Positions 29,401-40,600 of a stretch of 64,000 bases of DNA are shown piece after piece. The notes under the pieces are model-generated. The model made no database searches. It was not told the origin of the DNA and saw nothing but the letters and a program-made list of their open reading frames with translations. The DNA lies in assembly GCA_964385465.1 (NCBI GenBank), contig CAYLPJ010000010.1, positions 60,108 through 124,107 of the forward strand, in the 5' to 3' direction. Position numbers and translations under genes: made by a program. Origin of the DNA: CAYLPJ01 sp964385465. GTDB lineage: Bacteria; Planctomycetota; Phycisphaerae; SM23-33. Positions within the stretch are counted from its first letter, which is position 1. Every line of letters starts with the position of its first letter.

Positions 29401-32400
29401 CGGCTGATCGTGGGCGGCACGCTGGATGCCCGGGGCACGGCCGAGGCGCCCATCCGGCTGACGCGCACGCCGGGGGTGGGATCGTGGGACGGCATCCACT
29501 TCGTCGACAGCGCCGGCGGCAACGTGATCCGCCACGCCATCATCGAGCACGCCCGACCGTGGGAGCCCCCCGCCGAGCCGGAGGGGGCGATCTCGCTGTC
29601 GGCATCCTCGCTGACGCTCGAGGACAGCCTGCTGGATCACATCGACCTCTGGCGGATCGTTGCGGAGGACTCGTCGCTGACGGTCCGGGGCTGCACGTTC
29701 GCGGACCTTGCCCCCCCCGGCCAGGGCCCCACGACGGACAACCGCAGCGAGCACATCAAGGCCCGCGGAATCGCCGTCGGGGGCGCGTTCCTGATCGAGG
29801 GCAACACGTTCGGTCGGACGCCAGGACATAACGACGCGATCGACTACGACGGCCCCGCTCGTCCCGGGCCTGTAGCGCGGATCGTGGGCAACACGTTCCT
29901 CGGCGGGGGGGACGACGCGCTGGACCTCGAGGGCGGCGCGCACGTCGAGGGCAACGCGTTCCTGCACTATGCCAAGGACGCCTGGAACAGCGACCCGGGC
30001 GAGTCGAACGTCCTCTCGGCGGGGGGGGGCTACGACTACGTGCTCGTCCGCAACGGCTTCGCCGGGTGCGATCACGCCGTACTGGTCAAGGAAGGCGCCT
30101 TCCTGACCTTCGCGGGAAACACGGTGTTCCAGTGCGCCGGCGCGGCGGTGTACTTCGACCTGCCCGGACAGACGTCCGGGCCCGGCGAGGGCGCCACCGT
30201 GGTCGACAGCATCTTCGCCGAGACCCCGGACGTGTTCGCCGAAATCCTGCCCGGGACGGTCCTGTCGCTGGACTATTCCCTCGTCCCCGAGGCCCTGCTG
30301 GGCTGGGGCACGGGGAACGTCGCCGGCGACGCGCGCCTGGCCGACCCCGCCGGCGGGGACTTCGCGCTGCGGCCCGGTTCGGCGGGCGAGGCGGCGGGGC
30401 AATTCGGTGCCGACCTCGGATGCGCCGTCCCCGGCGGGGCACACGTCTCCGCCGGGCCGCATGACCTGACCTGGCGGGACGCGCCGGCCTTCCAGGCGGG
30501 CGGCAACGCGGTCGAGGCGGTTCGCTGGCGGCTGGACGGCGGGGCGTGGAGTGCCGACCTGTCCCCCGGCTCGACCATCGCCCTGACCGACTTGGCCGAC
30601 GGCACGCATATGCTGGAAGTTATCGCCAGGGATTCCGCGGGCGTCTGGCAGACCGAGGCCGACGCGACCGTCCGGCAATGGACGCAGGACGGCGCCCTGG
30701 CCCGCGTGCTGATCCACGAGGTGCTGGCCCTGAACGCCTCCGCCGTCGAACACGACGGCCTGTTCCCGGACGTGATCGAGTTGCTGAACGACTCGGCCGC
30801 TGCGGTCGATCTCGGCGGAATGTCGATCACGGACGATCCGGAGGAGCCCGGCAAGCATGTCTTCGCGGCCGGCACCACCATCCCGGCGGGGGGGCTGCTG
30901 TGCGTCTACGCCGCCGATCCGCCCGCGGCGGGCGCGACGGGGGTGTACGTCGGCTTCCAGCTTGACGGCGACGGCGAGGGCGTCTGGCTGTACGACGCCG
31001 CCGGCGAACTGGTGGACGCCGTCGAGTTCGGCACGCAGGTTCCCGACCTGTCCATCGGGCGCGTCGGCCGGGACAGGCACTGGGCCCTCACCGTGCCGAC
31101 GCCGGCATCCGACAACCTCCCCCAGCCGGTGGCCGACCCCGAGGGCGTGGTCATCAACGAGTGGTTCGCCAACGGCGACATCGTTCTCCGCGACGATTTC
31201 ATCGAGCTGTACAACCCCGACGCCCTGCCGGTCGACCTCGCCGGGCTGTACCTGACCGACAACCCCGCCAACCAGAAGACGAAGCACCGGCTCGGGCCGC
31301 TGAGCTTCATTGCCGGCGAGGGGTTCCGGGCGCTGCGGGCGGACGACAGCGGCCGCTCCGGCCACGTGGACTTCCGCCTGCGGGCGAACATGGAGATTCT
31401 CGGCCTGTTCGACGGGGACCTGGCCCCCATGGACCGCATCTACTACGTCCCGCAGACGACCGACGTCTCCCAGGGCCGCTGGCCCGACGGCGGGGACGCG
31501 GTGCAGTTCTTCTCCCTGCCCACGCCGGGGGTGGGCAACATCACGCGCGGCACGGCCTCGAACGTTGAGCAGACGCTCGTCGCCGGCGACGCGGCAAAGG
31601 ATGTGCTGGTCCCCACGGGGGACATCGGCACGGGCTGGCGGAGCGAGCTGATCTACGACACCGCCGGCTGGACGCCGCTGAGCGGCTCGCCGGGCGGCGT
31701 CGGCTTCGACGAGAACACCGGGTACCTGCCCCACATCGGCCTGAACACCGGCTCGCAGATGAACCAGGACCTCGGCGCGCCCGCCGACCGGAACACCTGC
31801 TACGTGCGGGTCCCGTTCCCGTTCTCCGGCGACCCGGGCGACGTGGACGCCCTGACGCTTTCGGTCCAGTACGACGACGGCTTCCTGGCGTATCTCAACG
31901 GCACGCTGATCGCCTCGGACAACGCCCCGGCCTCGCCGGCGTGGGACTCCACCGCCGCGTCGGACCACTCCGACAGCGAGGCCGTCACCTTCGTGCCCTT
32001 CGACGTCACCGCCTATGCCGATCTGCTCGTCACGGGCGAGAACCTCCTGGCCGTTCACGCCATGGACGGCCCCGACACCAGCAGCGACTTCCTCTTCAAC
32101 GCCGAGCTGACCGCCATGGCGACGACGTGGAACGGTTCGCCGTTCGCGGGCCTGTTGGACCTGCACGCGGCCCTGCGGGTCACGGAGCTGATGTACAACC
32201 CCGACGGCTCGGACGACAAGGAGTTCATCGAGCTGTGCAACACGGGCGAGAGCCTGCTCGACCTGTCCGGGGTGCGGCTGGACGACGGCATCGAGTTCGT
32301 CATCCCGGAGGGCACGACGCTGGGAGCCGGGGAATACCTCGTGGTCGCCCGCGACGTGGAGGCGTTCGAGGACTGGTACGGCCCCGGCCTGCCGGTGGTG

Positions 32401-34437
32401 GGTGGGTACGATCCGGCGGGGCTGTCCAACAGCGGCGAGGGCGTCGTGCTGCGGATGCCCGCGCCGCACGACGCGGCGATCCTGCGGTTCGACTTCGACG
32501 ACGATTGGTACATCTCGACCGACGGCGAGGGCCCGTCCCTGACGATCGTCGACCCCGCGGGCCGGCGGGCGTGGTGGGACGACGGAGACCGGTGGAGCCC
32601 CTCCAGCGTTTCCGGCGGCTCGCCGGGGGCCGGCGACCCCGACGCCCAATACCCCCTCGGCGCGGTCGTGGTCAACGAGGTGCTCGCCCACTCCGACGAC
32701 CCCGTTCGCGAGGATTGGATCGAACTGCACAACACCACCGCCGCCGACATCGACGTCGGCGGGTGGTTCCTCAGCGACGACCCCGCCCAGCCGCTGAAGT
32801 ACACCATCGCCGAGGGCACGATCCTCCCGGCCGGGGGGTTCCTGACCTTCACAGAGGCCGACAACTTCGGCCCCGACACGGGCGATCCCGGCTCGGCCGA
32901 GGCGTTCGCCCTCAGCGAACACGGCGACGAGGTGGTCCTGACCTCCGCCGACGTGACCGGCCTGCCGAGCACCTACAAGACGTTCGCGCAGTTCGGCGCG
33001 ACGGCCAACGGGGTGACGGTGGGGCGGCATGTCTCCAGCAACGGCGGCGTGGACTTCACCGCCCTCTCGACCGAGACGTACGCCGCGGCCAACAGCGCCC
33101 CCCTTGTCGGGCCGGTGGTTCTCGACGAGGTCATGTACCACCCCGCCGACGGCGAACTGGAGTACGTCATCCTCCGCAACGTCGGCGACGCGGACATGCC
33201 GCTCTACGACCCCGCCAACCCCGCCAATACATGGCGACTGAGCGAGGGTCTGCTGTTCGACTTCCCCGAAGGCGTAGTCCTTCCGGGCGGCGGGAGCCTG
33301 CTGGTGGTCGGCGTGGACCCGGCCGTCTACCGGGCGCAGTACGCCGTCCCCGACGCCGTGGCGGTCTTCGGGCCGTGGGAGGGTGCGCTGAGCAACGCCG
33401 GCGAGGAGCTTACCCTTGCCCGACCGGGAACGCCCGAGACCGACCCCGTGCCCTTCGTGCCCTACATCGACGCCGACGCCGTACGCTACGGCGACGATGC
33501 GCCCTGGCCGGCCGAACCGGACGGCAGCGGGCCCGCTCTCGGCAGAGCGGCGTTGACCGGCTACGGCAGCGACCCGGCCACGTGGTCTGCGATTCCCCGA
33601 CCGGCAATGGTCGACGAGAGCTTCGCCCGCGCCGGCGGGGACGCATGCATGCCGGAAATCACGTTGCGCTTCGCCGCCGCCGTCCACGTCAGCGCCGACG
33701 GTGCGGCGCTGCTGGACGAGGCCGGACAGCCGGTGGCCGCAGGGCTCACCGTCGCGGGCGACGGCACCGACGCGCTGACCGTCACCTTCGCCGCGCCGTT
33801 GGCCTACGGCGGGCCCTACACGCTGCGGTTCGCCGAGGGGGCCGTTGCCGACCGCGCAGGGCGCACGCCGCCAACATGGACCGGCGACGTGACCTTCGCC
33901 GCCGCCGTCCCCGGCGACGTGGACTTCGACGGCAAGGTCACCGGGCGGGACTACCTGGCCGTCAAACGAAGCTTCGGCCGGGCGGTTACCGAATGGTCGC
34001 CGGCGGACCTGGACCGCAGCGGCACGGTGGACCGCGACGATCTTGCGGTACTGCGTGCGAACCTCGGCGCCGAGTATGTACCCCCGCCGGCACCGACGAC
34101 GGCCGAGACGGACGCCCAGGCTGCACCCCTGGCGACCGCTCCGACCGCGACGGCGTCGGCCGAGCCGATGCCGACCGGCGAGGTTCGCGACACGCCCGCG
34201 CTACCGGCTGATGACGCCCCGGCCGACGCGGTTGCCGAACTGCCCCCCCCGGCCTCCCCGACCGCGGAAGAGCCCCTCGGCGCCACCGGAGACAGCGTCC
34301 CGGGCGGGACGATCGAGGCCGAGCCCTCCGCCCGGCCGCTTGCGGAGTCCGACGGTGAGGAGACTGCTGACTCGGCGGAGTTGACTGACGTGGCGGACGC
34401 GCTGGCCGGGCCGGCCCTGGATGCCTTCGCCGCCTGA
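23428..34437 (+). CDS. Giant LEPR-XLL secreted protein with CotH kinase-like, lamin-tail, beta-helix and dockerin-like domains
   Basis: This is a single 3669-residue frame starting six bases after GGAGG. It opens with the planctomycete LEPR-XLL motif (LEPRLLLSA, residues 19-27) instead of a normal signal peptide. Order: lamin-tail domain (29-155), CotH kinase-like domain (about 335-700, with LLPYDLDTV at its end), lamin-tail-like domain (805-940), a module shared with the next gene (950-1185), a YDDGFVAYLNGT sandwich (1260-1370), beta-helix regions (1530-1970 and 1970-2325), two lamin-tail domains (2425-2710), a second YDDGF sandwich (2810-2900), three lamin-tail domains (2913-3390), a dockerin-like pair (3495-3550) and a Pro/Ala/Thr/Glu-rich tail. 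In the CotH domain the usual lysine after RxRGN appears replaced (RNRGNGSRSHRPHNQ), so kinase activity is uncertain. Surface location is likely. Confidence 0.85.
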   Translation: MPSPPFILRGGGRPALEPLEPRLLLSADVILSEIMYQSPTDLGVPEDTGEEFLELHNRGDAPADLLGWELSSGVRFQFPDVTIDPGGYLVVAADPNVFHSLHPTVTNYIASGGWEGKLSNSGEEVTLRDASGDVADRVTYADEGDWAQRTTETDVYGATGYVWSNEHDGGGMSLELINPAMTNNAGANWAASLVAGGSPGGPNTVAAADIAPLIRDVRHAPDIPRPTDPVRVRAEIDDELSTGLTVLLHYRQDGDPDFDTLVMHDDGLHDDRDPGDGLYAAAIPAGIHPDGAVVEFYVEASDAAGLGRTWPAPVVGRGQVANALYQVDAAYDPVRTPGEPIEFRAILTAAEWAALDALEDDSATQDSNAQMNATFVVMDGTGTSVRYLAGMRNRGNGSRSHRPHNQRINLPHDAPWQGYTALNLNAQKPYSQVLGSAVFRYADVPAADATQVRLRINGTNHADTGDDMYGYYAWLEALDSEMVSNHWPDDDSGDLYKVNYYGSSSDDNELEYWGDDPSLYRRYFHKQTNVAADDYTGLLHMLDVLNNAPEATYYQDVSEAIDVEQWVRDLAIHDILGNREGGLLTGGGDDFAMYAGVEDPRFQLLPYDLDTVVNFGGTVDTDVLVRYRDVIGLQRLLAHPLIVQTYYAMLDELLDTVFRPDVIDPLVDTVLGGWRSEADRAATKQWIATRVANVRAQIPDGALSAEANLPTSGGVPVTAGPDVTFGGQFDVTGTRSITVNGLLAEIDPEQAAWSYDGSSAYSERTLVSAGGGVTWRVPAAADDPAAWREVGFDDSAWTDAYVVGGAGLLLTEVATDGKRFVEVQNVSRGPVNAAGWTVLLNDASGGIDAVNAVAWALPAEIAAGEVLYRTDDPADAYWGGPIDFSPTGPGWAAVVNEAGELADFVAWGYDATGIDALLGGSTFAGPAGDGAGWTGTGAAVGTTGGGPATDGWTACNDHVPGGGTHPNATSYSGNGTQSGLLTDIDTGEDLPVTLTIDAASDIHYAGSQDNPAAGTDAYAAFDGFVDLGSGDGASIELRASSAQHYRYTFSGLDTGDVVTYDFTGTAIRGNSDYTNRWTRVRLEGAVAATAAHSDGDIDGDGDSDAILILDAEGKGTEIALWTGDNSRVNQGFVAAWTAIDPGPDGEFSVYCEQYTGAVPTTIDPAGQADGSKGYAIGGIRLTEVAPSGPQSWLRRQGGTDGDSAADFARSSVDSLGVQNPAMDVPFGTVHPTRSAVGFDNASPSFADVIETDVGDALVGGTSLWTRQAFSGGELSGYDGLRLNVRYDDGFVAYLNGTEIASRNAPADPAWDASAGAERDDADAVVFETIDVSRFVSLLDVGDNVLAVHALDAPAGDAGMLIEAELIVSRGDPAAGLGLRPGLNRVRVRAFDGPYGTGNETDATAVDVWYDTGPTHIYPEPESPAAPTRAPEPPVATSAHLTVRDSYLPGVPVLVRVEVRDELGQIDRGLWDATAVLGCDNPAVTPDVSEVKIVNGLGTALVTFSGSGDFSLTATVAGLSDSDDLADLTGVAMTNVSGTLDDPSGTTTFSGVVHVTGGLTVPDGHTLRVEPGALVLIDGVASGTGGTVLTVEGDVQAVGTEDSPITFTAANAGENWGMVLFSGAEPSTFAYASLTRAGHSPGVGHSGTGPTIRASGGTLVLDHVNLTDEAGKAMHATGGIDLTFRDVVMARSVMGPEVTPSSLLVEDTWIVDMHYHDDADGIYVHGAAPGRAMMTGGVVAFVDDDGIDTLQADLTIEDYIVRDAFDKGVSVYDDEVTVRWSLIVDNATDSEDNTSSSISAKAYANHSVTVNLDHVTVRGVRQAGTTDVGIEARWKFGDATPVTITYNVSNCIIDATRSVKNDYADDPASTLAFNIDYSNLYGTGFAGGVGNLNADPQFVDPDAGDFRLAAGSPSIDAGDPTFTLDQDGTITDQGRFTNNASGSGEVPVGALDADTVWGPDDGQFRVEGELTVPEGVTLTILPGTTVFFDTHARLIVGGTLDARGTAEAPIRLTRTPGVGSWDGIHFVDSAGGNVIRHAIIEHARPWEPPAEPEGAISLSASSLTLEDSLLDHIDLWRIVAEDSSLTVRGCTFADLAPPGQGPTTDNRSEHIKARGIAVGGAFLIEGNTFGRTPGHNDAIDYDGPARPGPVARIVGNTFLGGGDDALDLEGGAHVEGNAFLHYAKDAWNSDPGESNVLSAGGGYDYVLVRNGFAGCDHAVLVKEGAFLTFAGNTVFQCAGAAVYFDLPGQTSGPGEGATVVDSIFAETPDVFAEILPGTVLSLDYSLVPEALLGWGTGNVAGDARLADPAGGDFALRPGSAGEAAGQFGADLGCAVPGGAHVSAGPHDLTWRDAPAFQAGGNAVEAVRWRLDGGAWSADLSPGSTIALTDLADGTHMLEVIARDSAGVWQTEADATVRQWTQDGALARVLIHEVLALNASAVEHDGLFPDVIELLNDSAAAVDLGGMSITDDPEEPGKHVFAAGTTIPAGGLLCVYAADPPAAGATGVYVGFQLDGDGEGVWLYDAAGELVDAVEFGTQVPDLSIGRVGRDRHWALTVPTPASDNLPQPVADPEGVVINEWFANGDIVLRDDFIELYNPDALPVDLAGLYLTDNPANQKTKHRLGPLSFIAGEGFRALRADDSGRSGHVDFRLRANMEILGLFDGDLAPMDRIYYVPQTTDVSQGRWPDGGDAVQFFSLPTPGVGNITRGTASNVEQTLVAGDAAKDVLVPTGDIGTGWRSELIYDTAGWTPLSGSPGGVGFDENTGYLPHIGLNTGSQMNQDLGAPADRNTCYVRVPFPFSGDPGDVDALTLSVQYDDGFLAYLNGTLIASDNAPASPAWDSTAASDHSDSEAVTFVPFDVTAYADLLVTGENLLAVHAMDGPDTSSDFLFNAELTAMATTWNGSPFAGLLDLHAALRVTELMYNPDGSDDKEFIELCNTGESLLDLSGVRLDDGIEFVIPEGTTLGAGEYLVVARDVEAFEDWYGPGLPVVGGYDPAGLSNSGEGVVLRMPAPHDAAILRFDFDDDWYISTDGEGPSLTIVDPAGRRAWWDDGDRWSPSSVSGGSPGAGDPDAQYPLGAVVVNEVLAHSDDPVREDWIELHNTTAADIDVGGWFLSDDPAQPLKYTIAEGTILPAGGFLTFTEADNFGPDTGDPGSAEAFALSEHGDEVVLTSADVTGLPSTYKTFAQFGATANGVTVGRHVSSNGGVDFTALSTETYAAANSAPLVGPVVLDEVMYHPADGELEYVILRNVGDADMPLYDPANPANTWRLSEGLLFDFPEGVVLPGGGSLLVVGVDPAVYRAQYAVPDAVAVFGPWEGALSNAGEELTLARPGTPETDPVPFVPYIDADAVRYGDDAPWPAEPDGSGPALGRAALTGYGSDPATWSAIPRPAMVDESFARAGGDACMPEITLRFAAAVHVSADGAALLDEAGQPVAAGLTVAGDGTDALTVTFAAPLAYGGPYTLRFAEGAVADRAGRTPPTWTGDVTFAAAVPGDVDFDGKVTGRDYLAVKRSFGRAVTEWSPADLDRSGTVDRDDLAVLRANLGAEYVPPPAPTTAETDAQAAPLATAPTATASAEPMPTGEVRDTPALPADDAPADAVAELPPPASPTAEEPLGATGDSVPGGTIEAEPSARPLAESDGEETADSAELTDVADALAGPALDAFAA

Positions 34438-34605
34438 TCGGGCGCCTTTGTCCAGTGCAGGCGACCACTTGCGGCATTGTGAAGATCCCGTTAGACTGGT
34501 CTCTATGTTGCCTCCGGGCCCGAAGCCACCCCTTCTCACCCTTGGCGAAGGCGGCCGAGGGGGTTGTGTCGGCCGCTCGGGCGGGCGTGACGTATGGAGG
34601 GCAGT

Positions 34606-37600
34606 ATGCCTGACAGTTTCCGCTGCGAGGGGACGGTCCCGCCGAGGTTTGAGAACCTCGAGCCCCGATTGCTGCTGTCAGCCACACCGGTGATCAGCGA
34701 GTTCCTCGCCGTCAACAAGGCCGAGACCGGCCTGCGCGACGGGTGGGGCGAACTGGAGGACTGGCTGGAGGTCCACAACCGCGACAGCTCGCCGCTGGAC
34801 CTCACCGGCTGGTCGCTACAGAACGACGACGAAGTCTGGCCCTTCCCGGCCGGAACGGAAATCCCCGGCGGCGGATACCTGGTGCTGTTCGCCTCGGGGC
34901 AGGACGGCCCGGGCGTGGTGGACCCGGCGGGCTATCTGCACACGACCTTCAAGCTGTCCAGCGACGGGGAGTACCTGGCGCTGCTGGACGCCGCGGACGC
35001 CGTCGTCCATGACTACGACGAGTATCCCGAGCAGGAGCCGGATATCTCCTACGGCCTTGCTCAGCAACTGGACGCGACGGTCTTCGTCGGCGAGGGCGAC
35101 ACGGTGAGCTGGCAGGTCCCTGCCGACGGCTCGGACGAGCTGGACTGGACGACGGCGGGGTACGTCGAGGACGGCTCCTGGTCGGCCGGGCCGACGGGGC
35201 TTGGGTTCACCGCCGTCGTGGACGGCCTGGAGGTCTGGACCTACAAGACCTCCCTGACGGTGTCGGACCTGTCGATCGCTCGGGAAGTGATCGCCACACC
35301 GGCACACTGGACGTGGACGCAGGGGGAGACCTTGCCCGTGTTCAACTGCCTGAGCACCAACAGCGGGGGGCACTTCGGCGAGGACCTGGCATATCCGGGC
35401 CTGACCATCGGCACGGACGACGACAACTTCGTTGTCCGCGCCACGGCCACGGTGACCATCCCGACCGCCGGCGAGTGGACGTTCGGCGTCAACAGCGACG
35501 ACGGCTTCGGCCTGACCGTCGGTCCTCACTCGATGGAGTATCCGGACACGCGCGGGGCGGCCGACACGCTGGGCACCTTCACCTTCGCCGCCGCGGGCAC
35601 GTACCCGCTGGAACTGGTGACGTTCGAGGGGCATGGCGGGGCATCGGCCGAGCTGTTCGCCGCCTCGGGCAGCTACAGCAGCTTCAACAGCTCGGACTTC
35701 CGGCTGGTCGGCGACGTCGCCGGCGGGGGGCTCGAGGTCCGTTCGGCCCCGGTGACCGGGGGTGGAGGGGGCGAGGTCGCCTCCTTGATCCGCACCGACC
35801 TCCGCGACGAGATGGTCGACCAGAACGCGTCGGCCTACGTCCGCGCGACCTTCGACATACCCGACCCCACCACGCTGACCGACCTGACCCTCCGGATGCG
35901 CTACGGCGATGGCTTCGTCGCGTACCTCAACGGCACGAAGGTCGCCGAGCGCAACGCACCGGCCGCGCCGGCTCACGACGCGGCCGCCACGGCCACGCGA
36001 ACGCCGGCGGAGATGATCGCCGTCGAGGCGATCGACGTGGGCCCGGGCACCTGGCCCGGCGTGCTGAACAGCGGGACGAACGTGCTGGCGATCCAGGCGT
36101 TGAACGACGCGGTCACCGACGACGAGTTCCTCGTCCTGCCCGAGCTCGGCCAGTACCTCTACACGGACGTCGGGGAGCACTTCTTCGCCACGGCCAGCCC
36201 GGGCGAGGCCAACGGCGAAGACTTCTGGATTCGCGTGGAGGACACGACGTTCAGCGTGGACCGCGGCTTCTACGACGAGCCGTTCTCCGTGGAGGTGGAG
36301 ACCGACACCGACGACGCGGTGATCTACTACACCACCGACGGCACGGACCCGTCGCCGACCAACGGGGCCGTCTACGACGAGCCGGTCTACGTCGACAGGA
36401 CGACGGTCCTCCGCGTGCGGGCGTACAAGGACGGCTTCGAACCGACCAACATCGACACGCAGACCTACCTGTTTCTCGCCGACGTGATCGGCCAGGCCGC
36501 CGACGGTTCGGCACCGCAGGGCTGGCCCGCGTCGTGGGGGTCCAACATCGTCGATTACGGCATGGACCCGGACGTCGTCGAGGACCCCGACTACGCCGGG
36601 CGGATCGTCGACGACCTCCAGGCCATTCCGTCGGTCTCGCTGGTGACGGACCTAGACAACCTGTTCGATCCCTCGACGGGCATCTACGCCAATCCCGGCA
36701 GACGGGGGCGAGCGTGGGAGCGGCCGGTATCCGTCGAGATGCTCTATCCCGGCGGCGCCGAGGGCCCGGGCTTCCCCGACGGCGGGGACGACGGCTTCCA
36801 GGTCGAGGCGGGGCTGCGCATCCGCGGCGGCTTCAGCCGCAGCACGAACAACCCCAAGCACGCCTTCCGGCTGTTCTTCCGCACGGACTACGGCGCCGCG
36901 AAGCTGCACTACGACCTGTTCGGTGACGAGGGCGCCGACGAGTTCGACGCGGTGGACCTCCGCACCGCCCAGAACTATTCGTGGAGCTTTCAGGGCAACG
37001 CCGACAACACGTTCCTGCGCGACGCCTTCGCTCGCGACGCCCAGCGGGAGATGGGCCAGCCCTACACCCGCAGTCGCTACTACCACCTGTATGTCAACGG
37101 CATGTACTGGGGGCTCTACCAGACCCAGGAGCGGGCGGAGGCGGGTTACGCCGAGAGCTACTTCGGCGGCGACAAGGCCGATTACGACGTCGTCAAGTCC
37201 ACCGGCAGCAGCGGGGGGTACCAGATCGAGGCCACCGACGGCACGATGGACGCGTACTACCGGCTCTGGGAGGCCGCCACCGCGGGCTTCGCCGCCGACG
37301 CCGCCTACTACGCCGCCAGGGGCCTGGACCCCCAAGGCCTGCCGGACCCCGCCGGCGAATGCCTGCTGGACGTGGACAACCTGATCGACTACATGCTGGG
37401 CATCTACTACGGCGGCGACCGCGACGCGCCGATCTCGAACTTCCTCGGCAACAACAAGGTCAACAACTTCTTCGCCATCCTCAATCGCGAGAACCCCAGC
37501 GGCTTCAAGTTCTTCCGCCACGACGGCGAGCACACGCTGGACAAGGGCATGTTCGACCGCACCGGGCCGTACGACGCCTCCACCGGGCACCCGAACATGG

Positions 37601-40600
37601 AGCTGTTCGACTACTTCAATCCCCAGTGGCTCCACCAGCGGCTGACCGCCAACGCCGAATACCGCATGCGGTTCGCCGACCGGGTGAACCTGCACCTCGC
37701 CGGCGACGGGATCCTCACCGACGCCAACGCCGCCGCGCTGATGATGGGCCGGGCCGAGCAGATCGATGCCGCCATCGTCGGCGAGTCCGCACGCTGGGGC
37801 GATGCCAAACGCACCACGCCGCACACTCGCGAAACGTGGCTGGGGGCGCGGGATGAGGTGGTCAGCTTCCTCAGCGGCCGGGCCGATGACCTCATCCAGC
37901 AGTTCCGCAACCAGGGCTGGTACCCGACCATCGACGCGCCGCGCCTGCTGGTGGACGGCCAGCCGATCTTCGGCGGGGCGGTGCCTGTCGGCAGCGCGCT
38001 GACGCTGGCGGACCCCAACGCCTCGGGCTCCGGCGAACTGTACTACACGCTGGACGGCTCGGACCCCCGCGACGGAGGGACGCTGTATGCCGGAGAGACG
38101 ATCGCCATCGACCAGGCCCTGCACGTCCGCGCCCGCGTGCTCGACGGAGGCCAGTGGAGCGCGCTGACCGAGGCGACCTACTATGTGCAGCTCGCCCCGT
38201 CGATCCGCATCACGGAGCTGATGTACCACCCGGCCGATCCGACGCCCGACGAGCAGGCCGCCGGGTTCGACGACGCCGACGACTTCGAGTACGTGGAGAT
38301 CGCCAACATCGGCGACCGGACGCTGCCGCTGGAGGGCCTGCGGTTCGTCGACGGCATTCGGTACACGTTCGCGGACGTGGACATCGCTCCCGGCGAATAC
38401 GTCGTGCTGGCCAAGGACCCGGCCGCCTTCCAGCTCCGCTGGCCGGGCTACGCGGGCACGCTGCTGGGGCCCTACGACGGCTCGTTGAGCAACGGCGGGG
38501 AGGAGATCGACCTGCTGGCACCGGTCGGCGGGGAGATCCACGACTTCGACTACAAGGACGGCTGGTACGAGCACACCGACGGGGACGGCTTCTCGCTGAC
38601 CATCCGTGACCCGCTCGGTATCGGCGAGCTGTGGGACGACAAGGACGGCTGGCGTGCCTCCGCCGCCCCGGGCGGCTCGCCGGGGGGCGCCGACACGCTG
38701 CTCAACCCCGGCTCGGTCATCATCACCGAGGTGCTGGCCCACACCGACGCCCCGCTGGTCGACGCGATCGAGCTGACCAACGTCACCGCGGCGACGATCG
38801 ACATCGGCGGCTGGTTCCTCAGCGACGAGCGGCGGGACGACGTCACCGGCCTGGAGACGGCCCTGACGAAGTACCAACTGCCCTCGCCGCTGGAGATCGC
38901 CCCCGGCGCGTCGCTGGCCGTCTACGCCGATACCCACTTCGGCGGGGCGTTTCTGCTCAGCGAGCTCGGCGACGACGTCTACCTGTCCTCCAACGCCGCC
39001 GGCGCCGCCGGGGGGTACCGCGAGCACGTGGACTTCGCCGCCTCGCCCACCAACCTCTCCTTCGGCCTGCACGCCGCGTCCGACGGCGGAGAGGACTTCA
39101 CGCTCCTGGCATCGCCGACGCTGGGCGCCCCCAACGCCGGGCCGTACGTCGGCGACCTCGTGGTCAACGAGCTCCAGTACCACCCCGGCGATCCGACGGC
39201 CGACGAGCAGGCCGCCGGCGTGACCGACGCCGATCAGTTCGAGTTCATCGAGCTGCTGAACCGCTCCGCGGCCGACCTGGACCTTCGCGACTACTTTGTC
39301 GGTGACGCGGTGGGCTACACCTTCGGCTGGCTCGGCGTCGACGACGCCGGCGACGACGTCTGGACGCTCGAATCCGGCGCGACGGCCACCTGGCAGCTCG
39401 ATCTCGACCCCGGCCTGCGATCCTACGACGTCTACGCACGCTGGGACCTGCTGAACCCCTACGGCGCGACGCGAGAGCTCGACGGCCGGGCGGCGTATGC
39501 GGTTGCACACAACGGCGGCACGGCCGAGGTCGTGCTCGACCAGGAGCCCGACGATCCCTCCACCTGGCCGTACGAGATCGACGCCGACGGCGTGGTCTGG
39601 GCCCACCTGGGCACGTGGGATTTCAACGGCTCCGGGCAGGTCACTCTCACACGGGGCACGAACAACCCCCGCAACTGGACGCTTGCCGACGCGGTCAAGT
39701 TCGTCGGCACCGGCGGGACGTTCATGGACGAGACGCCCGAGGTCGACTCGTGGGCGACGGCCAACGCCTCGCCGATCCTCCCGGCCGGCGAGCGAGCGGT
39801 CGTCGTGCGGGATTACGCGGCCTTCTCGGTCCGTCACGGCCCGGCCGGGCCGGGCATGAACGTGGTCGGGCAGTACAGCGGCGCCCTGGACAACGGCGGG
39901 GAGGAGCTGAAGGTCTTCCGCGCCGGCCAGCCGGAGCCCGATACCGGATTCATCCCGTGGATCCGCGAGGAGTTCATCGACTACAACGACGAATCCCCGT
40001 GGCCGGCCGAGCCGGACGGCCGGGGGCCGGCGATGATCCGCACCGACCCCGCCGGCTACGGCAACGATCCGGCCAACTGGGCGGGCAGCGCCCTGCGTGG
40101 CTCGCCGGGGCAGCCCAACGTGCCCATCGACACCACCCCCCCGGCCGTGCCGACGGGCCTGGCCGCCGCCGTCGGTCTGTCGCCGACCACGCACATCGAG
40201 CTCACCTGGTCGCCCTCGCCCGAGCCGGACAGCTACGTCAGCCACTACGTCATTACGCGGGACGGCGAGGAGATCGCCACCACGGCGGACACGTCGCTGA
40301 TCGACGACGACGTCCAGCCGGTGGTGGCCTACACCTACCGGGTGCGGGCGATCAACCGCGACGGCTACGCCTCGGCCGTCTCCGACCCGCTGACCGCCTC
40401 GGTGCCCGGCGTGGCCGGCTACAGCGCGCCCGACAGCACGACGATCGCCATCGTCTTCAGCGAACCCCTGGATGCCCTCTCGGCCGAGGACGTCGCCAAC
40501 TACGCCCTCGACGTCGGCTCGATTTCCGCCGCCGCGCTCGACCAGGACGGTGTGACCGTATCCCTGACCGTCAGCGAGATGCAGGAAGACAGCACCTACG

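Noticed and set aside
25711..33687. 2658-codon minus-strand open frame antisense to giant 1
   Set aside because: It is rich in Arg, Val, Gly and His with no recognisable domain; long antisense frames are expected opposite a GC-rich gene with strong third-position bias.
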